64,000 bases of DNA from Watersipora subatra (Eukaryota > Bryozoa > Gymnolaemata > Cheilostomatida > Watersiporidae), in the NCBI RefSeq assembly GCF_963576615.1, contig NC_088715.1, forward strand, positions 60,485,802 to 60,549,801. Direction: 5' to 3'. Position 1 is the stretch's first letter. The number at the start of each line of letters is the position of its first letter. A model generated the notes under the pieces. The model saw only the letters and a list, made by a program, of their open reading frames with translations. It was not told the DNA's origin and did no database searches. Below are positions 41,470-54,000 of this stretch, in pieces. Position numbers and translations under genes: made by a program.

Positions 41470-42330
41470 CATGCTGTTAGCAAACATAGTTGTAAGTGAC
41501 ACTTGCTGTTAGCAAACAGGGTTGTAAGTAAAACATGCTGTTAGCAAACAGGGTTTTAAGTAACACTTGCTGTTAGCAAACAGGGTTGTAAGTAACACAT
41601 ACTGTTAGCAAACAGGGTTGTAAGTAACACATGCTGCTAGCAAACAGGGTTGTAAGTAAAACATGCTGTTAGCAAACAGGGTTTTAAGTAACACTTGCTG
41701 TTAGCAAACAGGGTTGTAAGTAACACATACTGTTAGCAAACAGGGTTGTAAGTAACACATGCTGCTAGCAAACAGGGTTGTAAGTAACACATGTCGATAG
41801 CAAACAGGGTTGTAAGTAACACATACTGTTAGCAAGCAGGGTTGTAAGTAACACATGCTGCTAGCAAACAGGGTTGTAAGTAGCACATGCTGTTAGCAAA
41901 CAGGGTTGTAAGTAACACACACTGTTGGCAAACAGGATTGTAAGTAACACATGCTGTTAGCAAACAGGGTTGTAAGTAACACATGTCGCTAGCAAATAGG
42001 GTTGTAAGTAACACATGCTGTTAGCAAACAGGGTTGTAAGTAACACATGCTGCTAGCAAACAGGGTTGTAAGTAGCACATGCTGTTAGCAAACAGAGTTG
42101 TAAGTAACACACACTGTTGGCAAACAGGGTTGTAAGTAACACATGCTGTTAGCAAACAGGGTTGTAAGTAACACTTGCTGTTAGTAAACATGGTTGTAAG
42201 TAGCACATGTCGCTAGCAAACAGGGTAGTAAGTAACACATGCCGCTAGCAAACAGGGTAGTAAGTAACACATGCCGCTAGCAAACAGGGTTGTAAGTAAC
42301 ACATGCTGCTAGCAAACAGGGTTGTAAGTA
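41470..42330 (+). repeat. 32-bp minisatellite, about 27 copies
   Basis: Unit GTAAGTAACACATGCTGTTA followed by GCAAACAGGGTT. Variant blocks recur at 128 and 192 bp (4 and 6 units), showing block duplication. Unrelated in sequence to the 32-bp array at 16.2 kb. Located in the spacer between copies B and C. Confidence 0.95.
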
Positions 42331-44754
42331 ATGTTTATTTTTATGTGTCATGGTTATTTTATATCAAATAAATATATAAAACAATATACAAAAAACTGGG
42401 TTGTGTCAAAAAAGAATAATTCTCTCAAAGCCAGCCCAGGCAGCCATCAGTAGCTATGCATAATCATGTTTAAAATAAATGATTACAAAAGATTAGCTGG
42501 CAAATAGTGGGAGCAGAAGAGTCACTTAAGGTTCCTGGTTACCATAAACCTTTCTCAAGGCCTTCATTAGGGGGTTAATGAATTGTTGATTGTATGTCGG
42601 TTGTCGCAAACCTTGAAATTGTTTGATAACTGGTTTCGCCGAGTCATCAGAGATCTACTAGAGAAAAAGCACTAAGTTTGCCAAAAAGCTATGACAGTGA
42701 GTGACAGCAAGTGGCAACAAGTGCAACTAAAGATATGCTACATACTCAAATCACATATACATGAATATTTTTGATCTTCTGTAAGGTTAACTAGTTGAGC
42801 TCATCAATAGAAGCTTGTGTTTCAGCTCGCGGAGTATTCCATGTTTTCACTAGATCATGGCCGTCCTGATTTTTGTAAAATCTCTTTTGTTTTTTGTTTG
42901 AGCAAAGTATCAGCGTCATCGCTGCTTTGCTTCTCATGAGTTTCAACCGTGAAATGCAAGTAGCTGTTTTCAACTAGCTTTTGGGTTACTAAGCAAAATT
43001 ATATGTCCTGTTGCAAACTTATTGCTCAATAGCAAGTCCTGTTGGATAGTATAGCATCACATAATTTTATGAGGCTTCTTCTTGATATTTGTACCCTACC
43101 CTAAAACCAGATCCGGCAGTAAAAGAATGCTGTGACAAGCAAGCCAACTTTTGACAAACACTTTAATTTTATTGCATTTGAATCTTTAGATTCATGCTAG
43201 GAGTTGTTATCTCTTTGAAAATGTAATTGCATTCGGGTTAATACAGTCGCAGTCAAGCAAATATGCCAAAGTTTTAGGAATTCAAGTTAGTAACTAACGT
43301 ATTTTATATAATTCCTCCTCTATAACAGTTGAGTATCAATATTAGTTCATAATATATGTTACTTTATTGGCAATAATTTATTTTCATACAGAAATGTTTT
43401 TCAATTTATGCCATACAAGAATCGTAAAACAGAAAAAAAGGGCAACAGTTGGCCAATAAAATCAAATAAGTGTCATAAATACTAATTCATTATGTCATAA
43501 AATTGTTTATATGTACATGTTTAGCCCTAACTGTTTTTAAGGTTTGAAATTAAATTTGAAAAAATTTAAAATCTAAAAGATTTGAAATTAGGTTTTATTG
43601 TAGAAAACTAAAAAATTCAGATAAATATTAATCTATTTATTTGTATTTAAATCAAGCTTTCTGTATTTTGACAAGGTTATACTATACAAATCTCTACGAA
43701 CAAATTTTTTTTAGCTGAGCAAAAATGTCAATCTCTCAAGTTCTACATCTCATTCCGTTTGTAAATACAGTAAGTTAACCCAATAGCGCTAATGGGGTTT
43801 CTGATTGTAATATTAAGACATCATTTTATATTACAAACAATTTATAACAAAAGTTGGTGTAAGATTGTTAAAATAAGATTTCCTGAAAGGTTTTGAACTC
43901 ACGCCTTCTCCTTGTCAGTTACGTACGTAAGCACAGGATGTGAACTTATTGCACCAATAGGGCTTGATTTTTTATTTTGGACACAATGTTATCTCTTTAA
44001 AACTAAAAATTAAGTTGTGTCAATATGGAATTTATGTTTTTGTGTGCCGTTCAACAAAACAGAGATTTCTCCCATTTAAGCCCTCAAATAATTTTGAATG
44101 GCCAACATATTGTCCTCCTTGTTGATTACATCAACCCTTTATTTTTGTTTTCGCATTAGGCTTGATTCATTAATTGCGCTGTTGTTCAAAAACATTAAAT
44201 TTCAAACACACTGTTGAAGGCAGTGAAAAAATAACACCATGACATCAACAGTATCAACTAATATTTACTTTAGGACAAACATGCTGACCTGAAGTAGTTG
44301 TGTAGTAGGTAGTTATGTCAAGGTCTTCCGCAATTGTCCACGCAATCATTTTCCTATGACAGAAAACTTTGATTTAACATCTAAATGTTGCTAGCCAAAA
44401 AACATAAAGTCAAACAGTTGGGGTCAAATCAAGGTCATTTGGCTTTAGACTTAAGTAACTGAATCTCAAGTTTGATATGCAAATATATAATTAAGAAACA
44501 ACTCAGTCACTTTTGTATTTACTAAAAATGCTAAAAACAGGTGAAAATATTATTTGATCTATAACTAAAAATGTTTTTCTATCTAATCATCTGTCCTGAG
44601 GTTGTCTGTTCGTCTTGCTCATCTGTCTGTTAGAGGTTGGGATATCAGATTACTTTAAAGATGAACCTAGCGGCGTACAGTAGATGCTGTCTGAAACTTG
44701 CCAGTCGTGATACTGGTAGGTCGCTATTACAAAAGATAACAACTTCTCACTTTC

Positions 44755-44906
44755 CTTTAAAGATAGACTTGCATAAAATTTTAGCAGATTTTATCAGAAA
44801 GTATCAGTATTTTTTTTATCATTTGTGTTTGTTTTCAATGCTTGAGGCGGTCTGATTATCAGGATGTTTCAAAATTTAATTTGGCTAAACTTCATCGCGA
44901 TTAAAA
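44755..44906. mobile_element. MITE M1, left half
   Basis: AAAGATAGACTTGCATAAAA through CAGGATGTTTCAAAATTTAA; right half missing. Confidence 0.6.
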
Positions 44907-44945
44907 CGCTTTTTAGGCTTTCTGACATCCTCGCCACTCGACTGC

Positions 44946-46025
44946 ATTCTTGCGTGTCAGAATAATTGTACACATAGTTATTCCCTGCGCTTCATCGGTG
45001 CGCCAGACAATCTCTCACACCACACTAGGCTTTTAACATAATAGTCCTTCTGTCTTTCCAAAGCCACGATTGGAGGCACGAATAAAAGGTTACTTCTTCC
45101 AGAGTTCAAACTCACAATATTCAGCTGAGTAGCGCCACACGCTACCACCTACACTAATAAACCGCGATCATGTGTACAAGAATAACTGTACAAATAGTTA
45201 ATGTCTGTGCTTTATAGTCACACCTGACGATCTATCCCACCTGACGATCTCTTACACATGACGATCTCTCACAGCTGATGATCTCTCACACTTGACGATC
45301 TTTCACACTTGACAATCTCTCACACCTGACGACTTTTTACACCTGTCGATCTCCCACACCTGACGATCTTTCACGCTTGACAATCTCTCACACCTGACGA
45401 CTTCTTACACCTGTCGATCTCTCACACCTGATGATCTCTCCCACCTGACGATCTCTTGTACTTGACGATCTCTCAAACCTGACAATCTCTCACACCGAAT
45501 GACTTCTTACACCTGTCGATCTCCCACACCTGACAATCTTTTACACCTGATGATCTCTCACACCTGACGATCTTTCACAGCTGATGATCTCTCAAACCAG
45601 ACGATCTCTCATACCTGACAATCTCTCACACCTGACGACTTCTTACACCTGTCGATTTCCCACACCTGACGATCTCTCACACTTGACAATCTCTGACACC
45701 TGATGACTTCTTACACCTGTCGATCTGCAACACCTGACGATCTCTCACACCTGACAATCTCTCACACCTGACGACTTCTTACACCTGTCGATCTCCCACA
45801 CCTGATGATCTCTCACACCTAACGATCTCTCGCACTTGATGATCTCTCAAACCTGACGATCTCTTAAACCTGATGATCTCTTCCACCTGACAATCTCTCC
45901 CACCTGACGATCTCTCACACCTGACAACTTCTCACACCTTTCGATCTCTCACACCTGACGATCTCTCACACCTGACGATTTCTCTCACCTGATGATCTCT
46001 CACGGCACACTAGACTGCTAAGATA
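44946..46025 (-). mobile_element. SINE family 1: partial copy plus a full copy carrying a minisatellite expansion
   Basis: On the minus strand a full element runs from its head (end CACACTAGACTGCTAAGATA, about 46025) through a 17-bp repeat array to a tRNA-like core (B-box-like GAGTTTGAACTC at about 45090) and the tail GGAAAGACAGAAGGACTATT. A head fragment of another copy abuts at 44946-45030. Confidence 0.6.
45219..46002 (-). repeat. 17-bp minisatellite, about 46 copies, inside a SINE
   Basis: Unit CACACCTGACGATCTCT with variants such as CTTACACCTGTCGATCT that recur at multiples of 17 (68, 102 and 136 bp). The unit equals the head motif of SINE family 1 in reverse. Confidence 0.93.
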
Positions 46026-46984
46026 CTCGTAATATTAAAGAGAGCAACTAACAATAGTTATGTCATCTTGTTGAGAAGGTCGGGGTTTTCAGTGAGTTAA
46101 ATAAGAAGAATCTTTTTGGTTAAAATGTTGTTTTCTTTCAGAAACACCGCTTCAGTATCTTTGTAGCTGTTCCCAGAGAGCAAGAAGCAAGTTTTCTAAT
46201 TGTTATTCACACGGATGTTTATTATAGTGAAGATTATTGAGATTACTGCTATTATATTATATTTATATATTATATTATTATTGCTATTATATTATATTTT
46301 TGTAATTTTGTTAATTGTGAGAGTTTCCATAAGCAAGTAATTTTTGTGAGATTTACCGCAAGGAATATTTGTGGGAGAGCTTACTACACCTCACAAAAAA
46401 CTTCATTAAAATAGTTTTCCGTGCAAGACATTGTAAGTGCTAATAGATTTACTTTCTGCTCTGCTATTTCTGACAAGGCACAGTAAACATTCAATGCAAA
46501 GACTTCTTCTTATGCCAGCTGTTCACTTGAGTAATTTTTGGCACTTTCAAGTTGGCATTTGCGAGGACAATTAGGATATGTCAACCTCGTGGCTCACATG
46601 TCAGAAGGTGAAAGCAAGACTAAAAAACGGCTTAACTTTTCAGTTTTCAAAAATTAGTTGCTTCAGTACTGCGTACTAGGTGCATATTCCAAATGAATTT
46701 GCTTTTTTTCTAGCAGAGCATGACAACCTATTGAGTACATTTCAGTAATAAAATCAGATCAAATTTTATTTTGCAAAATTTTTCGGTGGTTTTCATGGCA
46801 GTAGAAAATAATTGGTTAAACTCTCAACACTGGCTAGTGAGATTTTAAATTGCACTAAAGCTTGATTTGGTCATTTTTCTATATTTGTTGTATTAAAATA
46901 GATATAGTATAATTATCCATCACACTGATAACAAAACACTATGTTAAGGGCTTACATTGCTTTGTGGACATTAAAACTATATGT

Positions 46985-47060
46985 AACTGCAATGGCATTG
47001 ACAGATAATGGCATCGACGGCCAATGGCATTGACAGGTAATGGTATTGACGGGCCATAGC
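46985..47060 (+). repeat. Short GGCATTGACAGGTAATGG tandem repeat
   Basis: About four imperfect units of 18-20 bp (ATGGCATTGACAG, ATGGCATCGACGG and so on). Confidence 0.75.
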
Positions 47061-47820
47061 ATTAACAAGTATTGCACAAAAAACTGGTTTTACAAAATAC
47101 CAAACTGTTACTGTTGCTTTTGTCATATAGCCAACTTTAGTTTTCAGCATGGCTTTTGACGGAGGTATACGCTAGTTTAACAAGTTGGGGTTAATATTTG
47201 GTTATAACGACATCAAATAGCTCTCTAAATAATGTTACTTTGAGTTTTATAAGAAAAATATTCTTAGCAAATAGTTACGTATACTAAAATTAAAAAAGAC
47301 TAGTAAGAAAAAAATACAAGTTATTATTACAATGAGAGGATGACTCTCTCTGACAAAAAGGCTTATATAACTATCTGAGTTTTCAAGTCCTTGAGGCATG
47401 ATGCAGCAAGAACAAAGGTCAATCGGTGTATAATAGTTCAAAGGTCAACCGATATATATATACATATATATGAGCTAAGCAAAAAAGCTTTAGGTAGGGC
47501 ATTTAAGGCAACCCAAGGTCAATGCCTGGCAGCAATGTCACTGGCTTATATTCCAATGCTGCCCCACTAACCATAACTACTAAAAATCGTTTCAGTACTA
47601 CATTAGTAAATCCATTTTGAATAAACTGTTATGTTCAAACTATGATGTTAAAACAATTAAATAAAATAATAAATTTTATTTATTTCACATCTAAAGCTAA
47701 ATTTAATCAAAGCTTCGTAACAACCAAAAAATTTTTTTAGCACTCCTTGAAATGTTTTCCAAAGAATTTTGTAAATTTGTAACAAGTAGTGGCGTTACCC
47801 TATGATGCATAATTTTTCCA

Positions 47821-47826
47821 TTTATT
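47821..47826 (-). terminator. Candidate polyadenylation signal of copy C
   Basis: AATAAA on the minus strand about 80 bases past the copy C stop codon; a second one lies at 47675-47680. Either could serve. Confidence 0.45.
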
Positions 47827-47902
47827 TCAATACCCTCAAGTATATGAGTGCACATGTACCATAAATATTCATGTACAATTTCTATAAAGAAAAAGTCTTT
47901 CA

Positions 47903-48055
47903 TCAAGGTAGCAGCTTCATCTCAACGGCAGCTTTTTCGTCGCTTTTTTCAGGTTTTTGATTCTCATTGGCAGCTGATTCCAACCGCAATTTTTTCTCAA
48001 TTTCTTGCACAGAGGTCAGACTATCCGACGCTATCGTACCTAGTTTGCCTTTTTT
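47903..48055 (-). CDS. Copy C last exon: cytoplasmic tail and stop
   Basis: Acceptor gaatgttgcag, 153 bp including TGA at 47905-47903. Encodes a charged tail beginning KKGKLGTIASDSLTSVQE and ending KAAVEMKLLP. Same length as the copy B tail exon and the same V-E-M-K motif near the end, although the rest has diverged. A plus-strand ORF over 47848-48153 is its shadow. Confidence 0.88.
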   Translation of the reverse strand, partial: KKGKLGTIASDSLTSVQEIEKKLRLESAANENQKPEKSDEKAAVEMKLLP

Positions 48056-51000
48056 CTGCAACATTCAAAGAAATATCACTGCTTCACTCAAAATTCTTTG
48101 CATTTCATAGCAACAGGGTTCTAGATGTCTATGATAATAAAACAACAGCATAAGCATCTGTGTTTCCTCAATATCACAAATAGTCTAATTGCTTTTCCAG
48201 ATATGCAATGACTCTGAAAATCTTGATATGGCCTCAGAATATACAAGTTATATTTATTACAGTAATATTGTTGTCTATGGCCACAACTCATATATGAACT
48301 GCTGTATCTTGTAGCTCTTATAGCTAGAGTTGTACAATTGCGGAAGTGTACAGACTTGCGTCGTAAGCCCTCACAGTTTTAAGAGAAATATGGTAGTTTT
48401 GTCTTGATAAGAGAACTCAATGATGCACAAACAACGAGTCAGGTAGGTTCCATTGGCAATGAATAAGGCGATGCGTCAATAAGCGTGGCGCAAGTTCTTT
48501 TCAAATACAGTCGGCCACCGTTTCTTCAGACTTGGATTTCTTCCGACTTTAATTTTTCGTACAATGCCTGGGTCTAGAAGGGTGTCCCCGGTGTGGCCGC
48601 ATCTGTCCGGAGAACAACAACTTTGATTAATAAGTGACTCTCGCGACAGACAACGCAAGCGACGCTTGCGCATGAGTGAGTGTTGTACTGTATTTTTGTT
48701 TGCTATTATCACTACTATTAATATTATACTGTACCCTATTGCAGGTATAATCATATTTTACTTTCTTTCGTATACATACTGCAAATATATTTTTTAGCCT
48801 AGGAGTATGTTTGCAAGACCATGTACCATAAAACCTCTAATTGAACACCACCCTTATTTGAAAAATAAAGTGGCACCCTTTAATTGAATGCCACCTCCAT
48901 TTGACCCCCCAATTGGACTTTCTTTGATCCCTATGAAACAATAATAGCAAGTGATCAGTAGAAATGTGTTCACAAAATCGTACAAATACTGATTTGGTTA
49001 CATCAATAGCAATTAATTTTTCCGCCGTTGCTTTTCATATGGTAGTCCATTTTCCAGCTTTTTGGTTTTTTGTAGCTTTTGTTGCCACCAAGCTACTCCG
49101 CCAAACTTCTGAAAATCTCTCGATTCCTCGGAACCTTTCCATTAATGCGATTTTGCGCATTAAGTTTTTCTATCAGATATAGTTATGTAATGGATGGAGT
49201 GTTGAACAGTGTTTAAAAGGATAAGTATTACTTGAAATTTATCTTCCGAGTTGGAGTACCTGAGACTGCTCAAATTGAAATAGGCAAGACTGTAGTGTAG
49301 AAAGTGTTTAAAATGGAATAGCTTGTGTGACATTTTGTGGTGTATCACTCGGAAGTGCTGTTTTCATCTTTCACAAAGAAGATACATTCAAAAATAATTT
49401 GCGAGTAATAAAACTACCTAGACAAGCGGGTTTTTCCATTTTCATCTCGCAGATGACTCGCAGGTGACTCGCAGATGACTCGCAGGTGACTCGCAGGTGA
49501 CTCGCAGGTGACACAGACCTGAGAATTAACTGTATCATGGCAATAGGCCTATAGCGAATGAGGCGAAAGCAATGCAAATGCATTCAGAGCGAACACTGGC
49601 ACCCTAGGTACAGGTTGATCTAAACAGAACTGTACTAGGCCATGGTTTCGACTAATTTCAGCACCTTATTTGAGATGCTAAAGCTGTTGCACTCACTAGC
49701 CCTCTGTAGGACAAGTAGTTACATGAACTCTGTAGTTACATGTGTGACTTGCTATTTCTAACAAGACAAATTGGACTAAAAATAACCACTTCTATTGAGA
49801 GTATATGTTACCAGCAAAAGCCAATCTGAAGCAACTAGTTATCATTCTTAATAAAATTCACTTTTAACTTAAATAAAATTTTAATAAAAATAAAAATAAA
49901 ATTTAAATAAAACTGCCAAAATGCTTAATTTTTTCATAGTAGCACTCATGTACTTTTTCACATAACTGTATAGAACTGTGCTCTCAGTGGCAAGTCGTAA
50001 AGCTTTTATCGGAATGTACACATAAGAAGAGTGAAACATTACCGAACTAGGTTCAAGGTCTTCAGCTGCCTAATTTAATACCGATTACAAATATCTAAGT
50101 GCTTCGGCCCATAATTCTAAATTTCAGGGTAGCGGTACGATGTAGGGCAGCGGTATAATGTAGGACAGCGGTATCTCAAAGAGAACTAGTAACCAATGAT
50201 GTCTTGATGTATGACACTGTATGACAAGCACTCACCCGTTTGAGAATCTTTTGCCAGACTAGATATATTGGAAGGATTATGTAGAGAGGAAAAGGTGCGA
50301 CGATGTTAGAAGCAACAGGCAGCATCATCGCTAGGTCATTGTCAGGCTGACCTGAGAGAGACATCACAACGAGAATGGACACAGCTACATTCTGCATTCC
50401 TGTCTCTATAGCAATTGTCTGCAAGTGGAAATGTGGTTTATGAGATATTCTCGATGACAGGCTAAAAAATTACCACAAATAGTCATACGCACAAGTGTTC
50501 CAAAAATTCAATGTCAGTGTCCTTTTTATGGCATGCTCCCTGGAAGCATTTGACACATCCATCCATCTATTTAAAATCAGTTTAATTGTCTTGTGTAAGT
50601 TTTTTTGGCTAGAGAACCAGGTGTGGAAACCTTTCACGTGGCTTCTCTTGTTGTGTAAGCAACCACGTGACAGACTGCTAGTAACTTCAGTGCAGCTGGT
50701 AGTTCTATAATACTTTTAAAATATTAGGATTTGGTAAACGCTTAACACTTTGAACCCTGGCCTAGCCTGTCTTGACCAACTGTTGTTTTTGCGAAATTGT
50801 CCCTCAGCGAGCGGAGCAAGCAAACAATAGCTTGTCACAATACGCACTGCGCCTGATGCATCAGCTGCATTGAAAGGGAGTTGTTATCTCCCGTCTATCC
50901 GGCTTGGCTGCAATGTTATTTTGGTCGCTCCATTGGTAATCATAACGGATTTAGCCCAAAAATTTATGTAGAAAATAAACAAGATAAAAACGTTTAACCA

Positions 51001-54000
51001 GAGACAAGTCTCTGCGGTAAACTTTAGTAGAACTTAAAAATAAAATTAATTAAAAATAAAATCATTAAGAACAAATAAAACTGTCTGATACAAAAATACA
51101 AATAAAACTTACTGATCGCACAAATAACAACATGTTTAGTTGCTGTTGCTGCCTAAGTTCTTGTGTCTTAGACATATTACAGCTGAGACTGGTCTCGGGT
51201 TAAGTGTATTTATTTTCTTTTTCTCTACATAGATGCTTGGGCTAAATCCGTTATGATTACCAATAGAGCGACCAAAATAACATTGCAGCCAAGCCGCATA
51301 GACGGAAGAGAACAACTCCCTTTCAGTGCAGCTGGTGCATCAGATGCAGTGCGTATTGTGACAAGCTGTTGTTTTGCTCGCTCCACTTGCTGGGGACAAC
51401 TCCGCAAAAACAACAGTTTGTCAAGACAAGCTAACCCTGACCGTCTTTGTCAATGTGTGTCAGTATCCCTGGGCAATTTGTCCAACGATCGGAAGTTTTT
51501 AAACTTTTAATAAAAATATCTGAACATGCGCATAATACAATGTTTGGTAAAACACTGGTAAAAAAGTCTGGCAACACATGGCAAATGTCACCAAATAAAA
51601 ATAAATTGTTTCACAGTTCTTCGGGCTAAAACTAAAAAAATTCATGTAATTTTAAAAACTTGTAAAAATCTTTGCAGCAGTATTATATTCATCGAGCACA
51701 CATTCATCATCGTTTTATGACTTAAAACAATCTGGAAACTTATAGCTAGTATCATACAATTCTTCATCTGCATCACAATCATCCATGACCCATCCACAAA
51801 CGAGTTGTATTTTTTGTGATACCCTTCCAATAAAAGCTGTTATTATAGCGAAAGAAGTGAATAATGATATTTGAAAGCAGTAAAAATGAAAGTGAAGTTT
51901 TTGGTCTTATACCCTGTGCCTCTGTGCCCCTGTGCAAGAATTAATTTGATTGGTTTGCGCTGTTTCTTAGAAACAGCATTTATAAACAGAGCCATGTGAA
52001 TGCCAGTATTCCGCCGTTAGAGTTCAAAGGGTTAACACCTTGAACCCTAACTCTGTATATAAAAGCATGACCTCTGACCCTAGACTGTATTAACAACTTT
52101 CACTCAATTGTGAGAGCACTTAGGATAGCACAACTCCTTTTGAACATATTTTAAAGTTCCAATCTTACAGAACTCAATAAAAAGACTGAAATCAAATAGA
52201 GTAGATAGTTTTTTGTATCGATCTCTTTTAAAGATGAGATGTTTTAGAGATAACTGAAGAAACATGATTACAGTGTGTATATTTGTTTTTTGTTACTTAC
52301 TGAAGAAAAAATACTTTCTCATTTTGTTTATTTTTAATTTTCCTTAGGAAGAATTTCAATCAGTATGTCATTAGGAGCTAATGTTCTAATGGCAGCCATT
52401 TTTTATTTTTCGGGTGATTAGAAATGTCCTTGGTATTTTTAACAATATCTAAAGAGCTGATAGTTTAATTATTATGAAACTTTGGAATTACACTGAAAAG
52501 ATATTTTGCACAAAGCAACCAAAATTTTGTAGTACTGCATAAACTGAAAATATAGAAAATATAGAAAATATAGAAAATATAGAAAAATAATTTGGAACCA
52601 CAAAGCCAGTTTACTCAGGCAGAGGATCAAGTGAGAAAACAACTCCCCAAATAATCTCGACCCAGGCTTTGGAGTTTTAAACTGCTTCACTGCATCTCAA
52701 ACGGAAGGTACCTACGAATCTCACTATTCTGAGAAATCATGGTTTTTAATTTGAACATGGGACAATGTTTTTAGATGTAGAATTGTCTTTGCTACCATAG
52801 AGTGCTTATTTGGTAGCTTTAGACTATGAGTATATAAATGCCTCACAAAATACGGAATGGCAACTAAAGCTTATGTTCTGCGAATACATTACCTAAATCC
52901 AATTTTTTTCAAAAGATAGCATTTTAATAACGTCATTTTTATTCTAAATCCACCGTCCAATAAAGTAATGCAAAGCAAGCAAGATTAAAATGTATATTCT
53001 AATGGCTGATAACTGAATGAATAAATAATTTGTAAACTATAGAAACTTTAGATAATAAAAACTCAAATAGTCAAAAAGCCGTAGGTGTATAATAATATTT
53101 AACAATATAATAATATAGTACTATAATACTACTATAATAATATATAACGTAATAAATAGTGTTTAGATATAATAATTAATATGCATTTATCTGAAGAAAA
53201 CCATGAAGCACGCTTTAGCTAAAAAAGGTAACAATAGGAGACAAAGCAGCTTAAGGATATCCAGTGACAAGAATGTCTCTGTTTGCAAGAGGGAGTTGTT
53301 TACTCTAGCACACACCTCCATCTTTTCTAGGCACAGATCTAACGTATCTCAACTGCTATGGAATCTGGCCGATTCGTTGGAAACTGTTATCTTACTTGAT
53401 GAGATCTGTTCCAACTCTAAACTATAATAACTCTATTGCATTCAGGTAAACTGATTATACCTATACAGTATTGGACATTGTGAATAAACTCAATGGCAGT
53501 TGTCTTCTCTTTAGTTTTAACTTTGAACAAAAACCATCCTAAAACCTATTTTATAATGAAAGACAAAATTGACCAATCTCTACATTTGTAAAAATAAAAA
53601 AACGGCCTTTTGTTTATGTCATCTTATAAACGGTATAAGTATAAGTACATGAAGCTGAAAATAAGTATGTACATGTATTACTTGACATTTTAATTACGTT
53701 TAAAAAATCTCTAGCGAATTTACAGTGGTGTGCAAAATAAACTGGAGTCTTTTGTTAAAAATCTAAAATTCTCATTTACAACAATGTTAAGCATTTTGAT
53801 TTTAGTCAATAGCCATAAATGATATATTAAATTAACTCTCATTTTGTCCTGATTTCGTATATGTAAACCAAACCATTGTAAATTATGATTTCGAGACATT
53901 ATGTAAGCTAAATTTTGAACATTAAATTTTTAATGGGTGATGATAACAACCTGTACAGATATGATCACAGAACATACATTTATATTTGCTTATTACTAGT

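Larger units (their letters stand above)
36029..47820. other. Spacer between copy B upstream region and copy C 3' end
   Basis: About 12 kb with transposon fragments, SINEs and minisatellites listed separately, plus a possible small peptide exon at 37.3-37.6 kb. 39.4-40.5 kb, 42.4-44.7 kb and 46.1-47.8 kb look like unique AT-rich sequence without genes. Confidence 0.55.

Noticed and set aside
41470..42330. Array with a CRISPR-like 32-bp period
   Set aside because: Units are contiguous with no spacers, no cas genes are present and the DNA is eukaryotic; it is a minisatellite. The same applies to 16205-17035.
42791..42973. Minus-strand ORF considered as the C-terminal tail of copy C, partly because one frame shows S-G-R-P as in the copy B tail
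   Set aside because: No good acceptor, and the frame stops quickly; 47903-48055 has a proper acceptor, the exact 153-bp length and V-E-M-K.
48476..48754. 92-codon minus-strand ORF with basic composition
   Set aside because: Covers a short TA-flanked MITE; no domain recognised.
51225..51629. ORFs on both strands
   Set aside because: They fall in the right arm of the piggyBac-like foldback; no protein family resemblance.
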